A stretch of DNA of 64,000 nt from Aquabacter sp. L1I39 (lineage in GTDB: Bacteria > Pseudomonadota > Alphaproteobacteria > Rhizobiales > Xanthobacteraceae): the NCBI RefSeq assembly GCF_017742835.1, contig NZ_CP072392.1:3743695-3807694 (forward strand). The letters are read 5' to 3'. Position numbers and translations under genes: made by a program. This document shows, one piece after another, positions 44,496 through 55,017 of this stretch (the stretch's first letter is position 1; each line of letters starts with the position of its first letter). The notes beneath the pieces are model-generated. The model was not told the DNA's origin. It made no database searches and saw only the letters and a list, made by a program, of their open reading frames with translations.

Positions 44496-45581
44496 ATGCG
44501 CGTCGACGCCTTCGATTTCGAACTGCCTCCCGAGCGGATCGCGCTCCGCCCCGCCGCGCCGCGCGAGAGCGCGCGGCTTCTGGTGGTGCGCCCCGGCGCG
44601 GAGGCCGAGCTGACCGACGCACGCATTGCCGATCTTCCCTCCCTGCTGCGCCCCGGCGATGCGGTCGTGGTGAACGACACCAAGGTCATCCCCGCCCGCC
44701 TCGACGGCACCCGCACGCGGGCGGGCGGCTCCACCGTCCACATCGAGGCGACCCTGGTGAAGCGCCTCGACGAAGCGCGCTGGGCGGCCTTCGCGCGGCC
44801 CGCCAAGCGCCTCGTGGCGGGGGATCGCATCGTCTTCACCCATCCCGACACAGCGCGGGAGCTGGTTGCCGAGGTGACCGGGCGCGGCGCGGAAGGGGAG
44901 GTGCTGCTGGCCTTCGACGTGGCGGGCGCGGACCTCGACGCAGCCCTCCAGGAGGTCGGGCACATGCCGCTGCCGCCCTACATCGCCGCCAAGCGGCCGG
45001 AGGATGCGCGCGACCGCACCGACTATCAGCCCGTCTTCGCCCGCAATGAGGGCTCGGTGGCCGCGCCCACCGCCAGCCTCCATTTCACCCCTGCGCTCAT
45101 GGACCAGATCCGGGCGGCGGGCGCGGCCTTCCATCACGTGACGCTGCATGTGGGCCCCGGCACCTTCCTGCCGGTGAAAGCGGAAGATACGTCCGGCCAC
45201 CACATGCATTCGGAATGGGGCGAGGTGAGCGCTGAGGTCGCTGAAACACTGAACGGCGTGCGTGCTTCGGGCGGGCGCATCCTGGCGGTGGGGTCCACCG
45301 CCACCCGGCTTCTGGAAAGCGCGGCGGCGCCTGACGGCACGCTCCACGCCTATCGGGGCGAGACCGACATCTTCATCACCCCCGGCTATGCCTTCCGCGC
45401 CGTGGATATGATGATGACCAACTTTCATTTGCCGCGCTCCACCCTCGTCATGCTGGTGGCGGCCTTCGTGGGCCATGAGACGCAGAAGCGTGCCTATGCC
45501 CATGCCATCGAAACCGGCTATCGCTTCTATTCCTATGGCGATGCCAGCCTGCTCTTCCCCGATCGCGCCCCGGCGCGCTGA
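44496..45581 (+). CDS. queA: S-adenosylmethionine:tRNA ribosyltransferase-isomerase
   Basis: 361 aa. Adds the epoxycyclopentanediol ring to preQ1-tRNA in queuosine synthesis. [52 protein letters not shown] and [14 protein letters not shown] are family blocks. Followed directly by tgt, and both are usually next to coaD/ppi genes in rhizobia. Confidence 0.97.
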   Translation: MRVDAFDFELPPERIALRPAAPRESARLLVVRPGAEAELTDARIADLPSLLRPGDAVVVNDTKVIPARLDGTRTRAGGSTVHIEATLVKRLDEARWAAFARPAKRLVAGDRIVFTHPDTARELVAEVTGRGAEGEVLLAFDVAGADLDAALQEVGHMPLPPYIAAKRPEDARDRTDYQPVFARNEGSVAAPTASLHFTPALMDQIRAAGAAFHHVTLHVGPGTFLPVKAEDTSGHHMHSEWGEVSAEVAETLNGVRASGGRILAVGSTATRLLESAAAPDGTLHAYRGETDIFITPGYAFRAVDMMMTNFHLPRSTLVMLVAAFVGHETQKRAYAHAIETGYRFYSYGDASLLFPDRAPAR

Positions 45582-45587
45582 GTGTCC

Positions 45588-46745
<1,158 letters not shown>

Positions 46746-46892
46746 AATTTTTCTCTTTACGAAAACGATCTTCCCCTTAAGAATGCGGTCCCAACAGGTC
46801 AGGGACGCGGCGGCGGGGCTTGCCAGGGCAGGCGCCGCAGGCCAGAAGTCCGCCGTGAACCTCATGTGCGCTTCCATTTTGCGGGGACAGTC

Positions 46893-47765
46893 GTGATCGA
46901 GACCAAACCCATCGACGGCAAGGCATTCGCGGCCGGCCTGCGCGGCCGCATCGCGGTGGAAGTGGAAGGCCTCGTCGCCCAGACCGGACAGAAGCCCGGC
47001 CTTGCCGTGGTGCTGGTGGGCGAGGACCCCGCGAGCCACGTCTATGTGCGCAACAAGGCGGCGCAGACCGTGGAAGTGGGCATGCGCTCCTTCGAGCATC
47101 GCCTTCCCGCCGAGACCGCCGAGGCGGACCTGCTGGCTTTGGTCGAGCGTCTGAACGCCGATCCGGAGGTCAACGGCATCCTGGTGCAGCTTCCGCTGCC
47201 GGGCCATATCGACACCAACAAGGTGCTCGCCGCCATCGATCCCGCCAAGGATGTGGACGGCTTCCATGTGGTCAATGCCGGGCGCCTGGCGGTGGGCCTT
47301 GATGCCCTCGTGCCCTGCACGCCGCTCGGCTGCGTGATGCTGCTGAAGCATCATCTGGGCAATCTGGCTGGCCTGAAGGCTGTGGTGGTGGGCCGCTCCA
47401 ACATCGTGGGCAAGCCGGCCGCCCAGCTTCTGCTGCGGGAGGATTGCACCGTCACCATCGCCCATTCCCGCACCCGCGATTTGCCGGGCGAGTGCCGCAC
47501 CGCCGACATCCTGGTGGCGGCCGTCGGTCGGCCGGAAATGGTGCGCGGGGACTGGATCAAGCCCGGCGCCACCGTCATTGACGTCGGCATCAACCGCGTG
47601 CCCAAGGGCGACGGCAAGACGCGCCTCGTGGGTGACGTGGCCTATGAGGAAGCGCAAGGCATTGCCGGCCTCATCACCCCCGTGCCCGGCGGCGTCGGCC
47701 CCATGACCATCGCCTGCCTGCTACAGAACACCCTGACCGCCTTCAAGCGGCAGAAGGGCCTGTAA
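46893..47765 (+). CDS. folD: Bifunctional methylenetetrahydrofolate dehydrogenase/methenyltetrahydrofolate cyclohydrolase
   Basis: 290 aa. Interconverts methylene-, methenyl- and formyl-tetrahydrofolate. Motifs: [20 protein letters not shown] (catalytic Lys), [50 protein letters not shown] and [15 protein letters not shown] 46893 is chosen for GGGGAC upstream; a GTG at 46866 is possible. The AT-rich stretch at 46741-46785 probably holds its promoter. Adjacent to the fhc operon, joining both C1 carriers. Confidence 0.96.
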   Translation: MIETKPIDGKAFAAGLRGRIAVEVEGLVAQTGQKPGLAVVLVGEDPASHVYVRNKAAQTVEVGMRSFEHRLPAETAEADLLALVERLNADPEVNGILVQLPLPGHIDTNKVLAAIDPAKDVDGFHVVNAGRLAVGLDALVPCTPLGCVMLLKHHLGNLAGLKAVVVGRSNIVGKPAAQLLLREDCTVTIAHSRTRDLPGECRTADILVAAVGRPEMVRGDWIKPGATVIDVGINRVPKGDGKTRLVGDVAYEEAQGIAGLITPVPGGVGPMTIACLLQNTLTAFKRQKGL

Positions 47766-47781
47766 GGCTTGTCACTTTTCG

Positions 47782-47797
47782 CACGCCCTCGGGCGTG
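47782..47797 (+). terminator. Small hairpin after folD
   Basis: CACGCCC-TC-GGGCGTG stem 16 bp after the folD stop, followed by only two T residues; a weak terminator or attenuator before the fhc operon. Confidence 0.4.
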
Positions 47798-47920
47798 TTA
47801 GCTCTTGTTGAAACAACAGACGCATGGCCCGGCGGCCTTCTGGACGCCGGAGCACTGCAACGACAAGCGGGCAACCGCCGCGGCGTCTTGATCGGACTTC
47901 CACCACCGGAGGCAGGTCGC

Positions 47921-48301
47921 ATGGCCGTGGACCGCAAAGCCACATTTTCGTCGGACGAGATCGAAGCGCACCTGTCCGCGCACCTGCCCCATTGGCGCTA
48001 TGAGGACGGCTGGATCCGCCGCACCTATCGCACCAACAGCTGGAAGGGCACGCTGATGGTCATCAATGCGGTCGGCCATCTGGCCGAGGCCGCCTGGCAC
48101 CATCCCGATCTCACCGCCTCCTATGCCTGGGTGGAGGTGCGCCTCATGTCCCACGACGCCAAGGGCATCACCGTCCGTGACTTCGCGCTCGCCGCCAAGA
48201 TCGAGGAGGTCGTGCAATGGCAGCCGGGCCTGGAGGCGGACGCTCCATTGGAAGGCACGCCGCAGAACGACCTGCGCTTTTCCTATGTGAAATATGACTG
48301 A
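47921..48301 (+). CDS. Pterin-4a-carbinolamine dehydratase family protein
   Basis: 126 aa, DCoH/PhhB fold with the signature AEAAWHHPDLTASYAWVEV and SHDAKGITVRDFALAAKIEE. The His pair and Pro of HHP are intact. Standard members dehydrate 4a-hydroxytetrahydrobiopterin, but here the gene stands at the head of the fhc operon, so a role in methanopterin chemistry or its synthesis is suggested. ATG 47921 follows CCGGAGGCAGG. Confidence 0.85.
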   Translation: MAVDRKATFSSDEIEAHLSAHLPHWRYEDGWIRRTYRTNSWKGTLMVINAVGHLAEAAWHHPDLTASYAWVEVRLMSHDAKGITVRDFALAAKIEEVVQWQPGLEADAPLEGTPQNDLRFSYVKYD

Positions 48302-48314
48302 GGCGGGCAAGGCC

Positions 48315-49604
48315 ATGTCGACGCAGGCACCGCGCATTGTCAGCGATCTCGCCTGCGGCTTTTGCGGGCTGGGCTGTGATGATCTGGAAGTAGCTGTCAT
48401 GTTCCGCGAGGTGCGCCCCCGTCGCGCCTGTCCCGAGGCCGCGCGGCTGTTGCGCCGTGGCCCCGGCCAGCCCGCAGCCCCGCGCGTCGGCGGGCGCGAG
48501 GTGCCGCTGGTGGAGGCCGCGTCCGCCGCCGCCGCCCATCTGAAAGCCAGCCGGGCCGCCGCCTTTTCCGGCCTGGGCGCCGATGTGGCGGGGCTGCGGG
48601 GGCTGGCCGATCTCGCCGTGAGCTTCGGCGCCAGCCTCGACCATGCGGCCTCCGAGGGCCTGTTCCGCAATCTCGACACCCTCCAGCGGGTGGGGTGGGT
48701 GGCGTGCACCCTCGCTGAACTGCGCAATCGCTGCGACGTGCTGGTGGTTGTGGGCGCCGATCCCACGGGCCTCTACTCCCGCTTCTTCGAGCGGGCGGTT
48801 CCCGCCCCGCGGACCGATGGAACCGGCCCGCTCTTCCTGCCGCAGGGGCGCACCATCGTTTTCCTCGGCCACGGGCCGGAGGCCGCCACCCGCAATCTCC
48901 TGGCGGGGCAGGACGTGCGCGAGGTGCCCGTACCGGATGGCCTGTTGGCCGAGGCTTTGGCGGCGCTGGGCGCCTTCGTGGCCGGCCGCTCCCTGGCGGA
49001 TCTGGGCGGCGCCTTCGCGGGCGCGCTGGGGGAGGCGCTCCAGGAGGTGGCCGGGCTTCTGAAAGCCGCCCGCTATGGCGTCCTCACCTGGAATGCGGCC
49101 ACCCTCCAGTCGGGCGAGGCGGGTCTGGTGGTGGGCCGGGCGGCGGACATCGTCGCCACCCTCAACGCCACCACCCGCGCCGCCGTCTTCCCGCTGGGTG
49201 GCCGGGACAATGGCCTGGGTGCGCACCAGGTGATGCTGTGGCGCTTCGGCTATCCGCTGCGCACCCTGGTGGGCGGCGGGGAGGCGCGCCACGCGCCCGG
49301 CCTCTACGCGACCGCCGCCGCGCTCAAGGATGCCGACCTGCTCCTGCACACCAGCGCCTTCCGCCCCGATCCCCCGCCGGCGTTTGACCGGGGGCCGGTG
49401 ATCGCGCTCGCCCATCCCGAAACAGAGTTTGCCCGCGAGCCGGAGGTCTTCATCCCCGTGGGCACGCCCGGCGTCGACCATGGCGGCCAGGTGTTCCGCA
49501 TGGACGGCGTCGTCTGCCTGCCGCTGGAGGGTTTGCGCGACGCAGGCCTTGCCTCGGTGGCGCAGGCGGCTGCGGCCATTCTCCAGGCGGGGAGGGCGGC
49601 ATGA
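48315..49604 (+). CDS. fhcB: Formyltransferase/hydrolase complex subunit FhcB
   Basis: 429 aa, homologue of archaeal formylmethanofuran dehydrogenase subunit B. It begins with SDLACGFCGLGCDDLEV, the remnant of the archaeal iron-sulfur site, followed by a molybdopterin-oxidoreductase-like fold (VVVGADPTGLYSRFFER, LTWNAATLQSGEAGLV). In methylotrophic bacteria the subunit lacks redox cofactor function and stabilises the Fhc complex. ATG 48315 is preferred, with an in-frame ATG at 48294 inside the previous gene. The stop overlaps the fhcA start. Confidence 0.92.
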   Translation: MSTQAPRIVSDLACGFCGLGCDDLEVAVMFREVRPRRACPEAARLLRRGPGQPAAPRVGGREVPLVEAASAAAAHLKASRAAAFSGLGADVAGLRGLADLAVSFGASLDHAASEGLFRNLDTLQRVGWVACTLAELRNRCDVLVVVGADPTGLYSRFFERAVPAPRTDGTGPLFLPQGRTIVFLGHGPEAATRNLLAGQDVREVPVPDGLLAEALAALGAFVAGRSLADLGGAFAGALGEALQEVAGLLKAARYGVLTWNAATLQSGEAGLVVGRAADIVATLNATTRAAVFPLGGRDNGLGAHQVMLWRFGYPLRTLVGGGEARHAPGLYATAAALKDADLLLHTSAFRPDPPPAFDRGPVIALAHPETEFAREPEVFIPVGTPGVDHGGQVFRMDGVVCLPLEGLRDAGLASVAQAAAAILQAGRAA

Positions 49605-51250
49605 GGGTGCGTGTCTCCGGCGGGCGCGTGTTCGATCCCGCGAGCGGGCTCGTGGACGTGGTGCGCGACGTGGTGATTGAGGATGGCCGCGTGGTGGCCG
49701 ATGATCCCACCTTGCCGTCCCATCAGGTCCATGATGCCCGTGGCTGCGTGGTCATGGCTGGCGGCATCGACCTGCACAGCCACATTGCCGGCGGCAAGGT
49801 CAATCTCGCCCGCCTGCTCATGACCAATGACAGGGCGGCCTTTCCCGAGCCCTTCGGCGATTTCTGTGGCTGCGGCGGCGGGCAGGCCGCCCCCACCACC
49901 CATCTCACCGGCTGCCGCTATTCACAGATGGGCTATACCGCCGTGTTCGAGCCGGCGGTGGTGGGCGCCAATGCCCGTCATGCCCATCTGGAAATGGCGG
50001 ATATTCCCAATATCGACACCGGCGGCTTCCTGGTGCTGGGCAATGACGACGCCTTGCTTCGTCTCATCGCGCAGGGCGAAGGTCAGGGGGCGGTGAATGA
50101 TTATGTGGCCTGGATGCTGCGGGCCACCCAGTGCTGCGCCATCAAAATCGTCAATCCCGGCGGCATCTCGGCCTTCAAGTTCAATGGCCGGTCGCTCGAC
50201 CTGGACGAGCAGGGCCCCTTCTATGGCCTCACCCCCCGGCGCATCCTCACCACCCTCCAGCGGGCGGTGACGGAACTGGGCGTGCCTCATCCTATCCATC
50301 TGCACGGCTGCAATCTGGGGATCCCCGGCAACATCGCCACGACGCTTGCCACCATCGGCGCCACCGACGGCTTCCCGCTGCATCTCACCCATGTGCAGTT
50401 CCATTCCTACGGCACGGCGGGCGACCGCAAATTCTCCTCCGGCGCGGCGGAGCTGGCGGCGGCGGTGAATGCCAATCCGCACATCTCCGTGGATGTGGGG
50501 CAGGTGGTGTTTGGCCAGACGGTCACGGCCTCCGCCGACCTGATGGCGCAATATCGCAACCACGGCATCGCCGACCCGAAGAAATGGATCGGCATGGACA
50601 TTGAGTGCGACGCCGCCTGCGGCGTGGTGCCCTTCGCCTATCGGGACAAATCCTTCGTCAATGCCCTGCAATGGGCCATCGGGCTGGAGCTGTTCCTGCT
50701 CATCGAGGATCCCTGGCGGGTGTTCCTGACCACCGACCATCCCAATGGCGCGCCGTTCACCTCCTATCCCCATCTCATCCGGCTGTTGATGGACCGGGAT
50801 TTCCGCAACGCCCAGCTCGCCCGCCTGCATAAGGCGGCGCGCGCCCATACGAACCTGGAAAGCCTCACGCGCGAATACACGCTGGAGGAGATCGCCATCG
50901 TCACCCGCGCCGCGCCGGCCCGCACGCTCGGCCTGAAGGATCGCGGCCATCTGGCGCCGGGCGCGGTGGGCGATGTGGTGCTCTATGAGGATGGCGCCGA
51001 CCGCGAGGCCATGTTCTCCGCGCCCCGCCTCGTGCTCAAGGATGGGCGGGAGATCGTGCGCAATGGCGAGGTGGTGGCGCTGGTGGAAGGGCGCACCTTT
51101 GCGGTGAAGCCCGATTACGATCCGCTCATGGACAAGCGCATGGACCGCTGGTTCGACGAGGCCATCGGCCTGAAGGCCAAGCATTTCCGCATCGCCGAAG
51201 GGGAGATCCGGAACGGGCACGGGCCAAGCTGCGTGGAGTGCGCGCCATGA
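49601..51250 (+). CDS. fhcA: Formyltransferase/hydrolase complex subunit FhcA
   Basis: 549 aa amidohydrolase-like subunit that hydrolyses formylmethanofuran to formate. Binuclear metal site motifs: GGIDLHSHIAGGK (HxH), the Lys in CAIKIVNPGG, HLHGCNLGIPGN, LHLTHVQFHSYG and TTDHPNGAPF (Asp). Family length is about 550. ATGA overlap with fhcB and overlap with fhcD indicate tight translational coupling. Confidence 0.95.
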   Translation: MRVRVSGGRVFDPASGLVDVVRDVVIEDGRVVADDPTLPSHQVHDARGCVVMAGGIDLHSHIAGGKVNLARLLMTNDRAAFPEPFGDFCGCGGGQAAPTTHLTGCRYSQMGYTAVFEPAVVGANARHAHLEMADIPNIDTGGFLVLGNDDALLRLIAQGEGQGAVNDYVAWMLRATQCCAIKIVNPGGISAFKFNGRSLDLDEQGPFYGLTPRRILTTLQRAVTELGVPHPIHLHGCNLGIPGNIATTLATIGATDGFPLHLTHVQFHSYGTAGDRKFSSGAAELAAAVNANPHISVDVGQVVFGQTVTASADLMAQYRNHGIADPKKWIGMDIECDAACGVVPFAYRDKSFVNALQWAIGLELFLLIEDPWRVFLTTDHPNGAPFTSYPHLIRLLMDRDFRNAQLARLHKAARAHTNLESLTREYTLEEIAIVTRAAPARTLGLKDRGHLAPGAVGDVVLYEDGADREAMFSAPRLVLKDGREIVRNGEVVALVEGRTFAVKPDYDPLMDKRMDRWFDEAIGLKAKHFRIAEGEIRNGHGPSCVECAP

Positions 51251-52158
51251 GTGCGCCCCTCATCCGCAACGGCGTGGAAATCCGCGACGGCTTCGCCGAA
51301 GCCTTCCCCATGGCGGGCACGCGGCTCGTCATCACCGCCGATACGGCCCGCTGGGCGCGCATTGCGGCGCAGACCCTGACCGGATTTGCCACCTCGGTCA
51401 TTGGCTGCGGCTGCGAGGCGGGGATCGAGGCCGACATTCCCGCCAACGAGACGCCGGACGGGCGGCCGGGCGTCTCCGTCCTCATCTTCGCCATGTCGCT
51501 GAAGGATCTGAAGAAGATCGTGCCGAGCCGGGTCGGCCAGTGCGTGCTCACTTGCCCGACCACCGCCTGCTATGCCGGGCTTGCCGGCGGCGCCTCCGTG
51601 CCGGTGGGCCGGGCGCTGCGCTATTTCGGCGACGGGCACCAGGTGTCGAAGCGCCTGGGGGACGAGCGCATCTGGCGCATTCCGGTGATGGAGGGTGAGT
51701 TCGTCTGCGACGAGGTCACCGGCTCGGTGACGGACGGGGTTGGCGGTGGCAATTTCCTCATCCTCGCCCGCTCGCGCGCGGCGGCGCTCCATGCGGCCGA
51801 ATATGCGGTGGAGGCCATGGGACAGGTGCGCGGCGCCATCCTGCCCTTCCCCGGCGGGGTGGTACGCTCGGGCTCGAAGGTCGGGTCCAAATATCCCGGC
51901 CTCATCGCCTCCACCAACGGCGCCTATTGCCCGACCTTGCGGGCGCAGGTCCCCTCGGCCCTGACGCCGGACGTGGGCAGCGTTCTGGAAATCGTCATTG
52001 ATGGGCTTGGCGCCAGCGAGGTGGCGGCCAGCATGAAGGCGGGCATCGCGGCGGTCTGCGCGCTCGGCGAGGAGGCGGGCATCCTTGCCATCGATGCGGG
52101 CAATTATGGCGGCAATCTCGGGCCGTTCCACTTCCATCTGCGGGAGCTTCTGGCATGA
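51247..52158 (+). CDS. fhcD: Formylmethanofuran-tetrahydromethanopterin formyltransferase FhcD
   Basis: 303 aa, transfers the formyl group from formyl-H4MPT to the methanofuran-like cofactor. RNGVEIRDGFAEAFPMAGTR, VIGCGCEAGIE, ETPDGRPGVSVLIF, RVGQCVLTCPTTACYAGL and GSKVGSKYPGLIASTN match Ftr. ATG overlaps the fhcA stop. Cytoplasmic. Confidence 0.96.
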   Translation: MSAPLIRNGVEIRDGFAEAFPMAGTRLVITADTARWARIAAQTLTGFATSVIGCGCEAGIEADIPANETPDGRPGVSVLIFAMSLKDLKKIVPSRVGQCVLTCPTTACYAGLAGGASVPVGRALRYFGDGHQVSKRLGDERIWRIPVMEGEFVCDEVTGSVTDGVGGGNFLILARSRAAALHAAEYAVEAMGQVRGAILPFPGGVVRSGSKVGSKYPGLIASTNGAYCPTLRAQVPSALTPDVGSVLEIVIDGLGASEVAASMKAGIAAVCALGEEAGILAIDAGNYGGNLGPFHFHLRELLA

Positions 52159-52967
52159 GCGGCGCCGGCTTTCGCCTTGCCTTGAAGGCGGCCCCGCCCG
52201 CGCGGGTGGACATGACCGGCATCACGCCCGATCGCCTCGCCGGCCTCGATGCCGGGGCGGTGGCGCGGCTCACGGTATTCGTGGGCGCGAGCGCGGTGGC
52301 GCTGGGGGACGTCTTCTCCCTGTCCGGTGCTCCCGGCGCGGGCTTGACCCTGGAGGGGCATGACCGCCTCGACAATGTGGGGGCGGGAATGGCCGGTGGG
52401 CATCTGCTGGCGGAAGGCCCGGTTGGCGCGCTGGCTGGCGCCGGCATGGTGGAGGGACACCTCAAGATCCTGGGCAATGCGGGCGATGATGTCGGGGCCG
52501 GCCTTGCGGGCGGGCACATCGAAATTGGCGGCAGTACGGGGGCGCGCCTCGCCGGCGCCCTGCCCGGTGAGCGGCGGGGCATGACCGGCGGCACGGTGCG
52601 GGTGGCCGGAGATGTGGGCCCGCAGGCCTGTGTGCGCCTGCGCGGCGGGCTGGTGCTCATTGCCGGATCCGCCGGCGCCGGCGCTGCCCAGCGCATGATT
52701 GCCGGAACGATGGCGGTCAAAGGCGCGCTTGGCCCCGAGGCGGGGGTGGGCATGAAGCGCGGCACGCTTGTGCTTGAACAGCCGCCGGAACTTCTCGGGG
52801 TCGGCTTCGGGGATGCCGGGGAGCACGACCTGATCTTCCTGTCGCTGCTCGCGCGCCGCATGCCGGAGGTGGCGGACCTCTTCGGTGGCTCCCTCAGCGG
52901 CCGCGCCCGGCGCCTCGTGGGTGACCGGCTGGTGGGCGGACAGGGGGAAGTATTGGTTCTTTTGTGA
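52155..52967 (+). CDS. fhcC: Formyltransferase/hydrolase complex subunit FhcC
   Basis: 270 aa. Glutamate-synthase-like right-handed beta-helix built from G-rich repeats (GAGMAGGHLLAEGPVGAL, GDDVGAGLAGGHIEIGG, GERRGMTGGTVRVAGD), as in FwdC/FmdC. Structural subunit of the Fhc complex. Last gene of fhcBADC, overlapping fhcD by ATGA. Confidence 0.95.
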   Translation: MSGAGFRLALKAAPPARVDMTGITPDRLAGLDAGAVARLTVFVGASAVALGDVFSLSGAPGAGLTLEGHDRLDNVGAGMAGGHLLAEGPVGALAGAGMVEGHLKILGNAGDDVGAGLAGGHIEIGGSTGARLAGALPGERRGMTGGTVRVAGDVGPQACVRLRGGLVLIAGSAGAGAAQRMIAGTMAVKGALGPEAGVGMKRGTLVLEQPPELLGVGFGDAGEHDLIFLSLLARRMPEVADLFGGSLSGRARRLVGDRLVGGQGEVLVLL

Positions 52968-53108
52968 AGGTGTCGGTTTAAGATCGAGTGGCAAGTCACT
53001 GTGTTTGCAGCGAAACTAGCTTGATCGTGCGCTCTATGACGGTCGCCGCAGTCGCTGGAGAGGGGCTTGACGCGCTCATCAAGTGGCGGACGTACCTCTG
53101 AATCAAAC

Positions 53109-53132
53109 AAGGCCGGGCAATGCCCGGCCTTT
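53109..53132. terminator. Bidirectional hairpin between fhcC and the helicase gene
   Basis: AAGGCCGGGC-AAT-GCCCGGCCTT stem followed by T; placed 32 bp after the helicase stop and 141 bp after fhcC, so able to end both transcripts. Same hairpin family as 30444-30467. Confidence 0.65.
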
Positions 53133-53164
53133 GAACTTCATCCATCGACCCGTCAAGGCCCGCC

Positions 53165-54745
53165 TCAGCTCGCCTTCACCCGCACGGGGCGCAGGAGGAA
53201 GGCGGGGAGGTGGGACATGTCGGCGGGCTCATTGTCCTGCCGGTTCTCGCGGCGCGGACGCTTGGTGCCTTCGGAGCGGTCGCGGGGCTCGTTGCGATCC
53301 CGGGCTTCCGCGCGCTCGCGCGGCTCGGGACGCTCGCGGGCCTCATTGCGCTCACGGGGCTCGCTGCGGGGGCGGGGGGCTTCCCGCTCGTCGGCTTCGC
53401 GCACCGGGCGTTCGCGGGTCCGCTCGCGGGCGGGGGCGGGCGAGGCCGCGACTTCCGCTTCCTCGCGGCGGGGCGGACGGGCCTCGTCCCGGGGCTTGTC
53501 GCGGCTGCTGCGCTTGGTGCGCTCGCTCCGTTCGCCGCGCTCACCACGTTCCCCATCCTTGCGGCGGTCCTTGTCCCGGCCGCGCTTGTCGCCACGACGT
53601 TCGCGCGGAGGCGCCTCGCCGAGGGGCTCGCCCTGCCAGGGGATGGGATTGCCGATCAGCTTCTCGATGGCCGCCAAAGACTTGGCGTCGTCGTGCGTGA
53701 CGATGGCAATGGTGGTTCCCGTGCGGCCGGCGCGGCCGGTCCGGCCGATGCGGTGCACATAGTCTTCCGAATGGTGGGGCACGTCATAATTGAAGACGTG
53801 GCTCACCGCCGGAATGTCGAGGCCGCGGGCGGCCACGTCCGAGGCCACCAGAAGCGTCGCCTCGCCGCTGCGGAATTGGTCGAGGGCCTGGGTGCGGGCA
53901 TGCTGGTCCATGTCGCCATGGAGGCAGACCACGTTGAAGCCGTGCTTCTGGAGAGAGCGGTGCACCACCGCCACGTCACGCTTGCGGTTGCAGAAAACGA
54001 TGCCGTTCTGGAGCCCTTCCGCATTGCGGATGAGCTCGCGCAGCGTCTCGCGCTTTTCGTAATCCTCGCTGCCCGAGGCGACGAGGAGCTGGGTCACCGT
54101 GGTGGCGGTGGAGGCGGGCTTGGACACCTCGACCCGCACCGGGTTGGACAGGAATTGCGAGACCAGGCGCTGGATTTCCGGCGGCATGGTGGCGGAGAAG
54201 AACAGCGTCTGCCGGGTGAAGGGCACCAGCTTGCAGATGCGCTCGATGTCCGGGATGAAGCCCATGTCGAGCATGCGGTCGGCTTCGTCGATCACCAGGA
54301 TCTCGATGCCCGAGAGCAGCAGGCGCCCCCGCTCCACATGGTCCAGCAGGCGGCCGGGAGTGGCAATCAGCACATCCACGCCGCGAACCAGCTTGGTGTC
54401 CTGGTCACCGAACGAGACGCCGCCGATCAGCAGCGCTACGTTGAGCTTATGGTTGGAACCGTAGCGGACGAAATTCTCCTCCACCTGCGCCGCGAGTTCG
54501 CGCGTCGGTTCGAGGATGAGGGTGCGCGGCATGCGGGCGCGCGCACGTCCCTGCTCCAGCAGGGTGAGCATGGGCAGCGTGAAGGCGGCGGTCTTGCCGG
54601 TGCCGGTCTGCGCAAGGCCCAGGACATCGCGGCGCGCGAGCACATGGGGGATGGCCTGCGCCTGGATGGGCGTCGGTTGCGTGTAGCCGGTTTCCTTGAC
54701 GGCCGCGAGGACCTTTTCGCTCAGGCCGAGTTCGGTAAATGACAT
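53165..54745 (-). CDS. DEAD-box RNA helicase (RhlE type)
   Basis: 526 aa. Q motif (FTELGLSEKVLAAVKETGYT, PTPIQAQAIP), Walker A AQTGTGKT, PTRELAAQ, DEAD in VIDEADRMLDMGF, SAT, then ARGLDIPAV and HRIGRTGRAGRTG. The last 160 residues are a charged tail rich in Arg, Glu, Asp (repeats of RER, RSE) typical of RNA-binding extensions in this group. Unwinds structured RNA; involved in ribosome assembly or cold adaptation in relatives. Confidence 0.94.
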   Translation of the reverse strand: MSFTELGLSEKVLAAVKETGYTQPTPIQAQAIPHVLARRDVLGLAQTGTGKTAAFTLPMLTLLEQGRARARMPRTLILEPTRELAAQVEENFVRYGSNHKLNVALLIGGVSFGDQDTKLVRGVDVLIATPGRLLDHVERGRLLLSGIEILVIDEADRMLDMGFIPDIERICKLVPFTRQTLFFSATMPPEIQRLVSQFLSNPVRVEVSKPASTATTVTQLLVASGSEDYEKRETLRELIRNAEGLQNGIVFCNRKRDVAVVHRSLQKHGFNVVCLHGDMDQHARTQALDQFRSGEATLLVASDVAARGLDIPAVSHVFNYDVPHHSEDYVHRIGRTGRAGRTGTTIAIVTHDDAKSLAAIEKLIGNPIPWQGEPLGEAPPRERRGDKRGRDKDRRKDGERGERGERSERTKRSSRDKPRDEARPPRREEAEVAASPAPARERTRERPVREADEREAPRPRSEPRERNEARERPEPRERAEARDRNEPRDRSEGTKRPRRENRQDNEPADMSHLPAFLLRPVRVKAS

Positions 54746-55017
54746 TGCATCTTTATGATGCGGCGGCACGCCGGTAATCGCGCGTCCCGTGCCGTACGGG
54801 CTGGGCGAGGGGTCGTCGATCGGCGCGCTTGGACTCGAAAAAGCTCGGACGACAGCTTGCAAAGTATGAATTTTGTGCGCTGTGTCAATGATTACCCGCA
54901 CATGAGCCATGCGGTGGGCGCTGGCGCCGCGTTTGGGCCATGTGTTGTGCTGACTTGACCCCTGGCGGCGGGCATTGGAAACGGGAGCCTCCCCCGCGCG
55001 ATCCCCGGCGCATCTTC

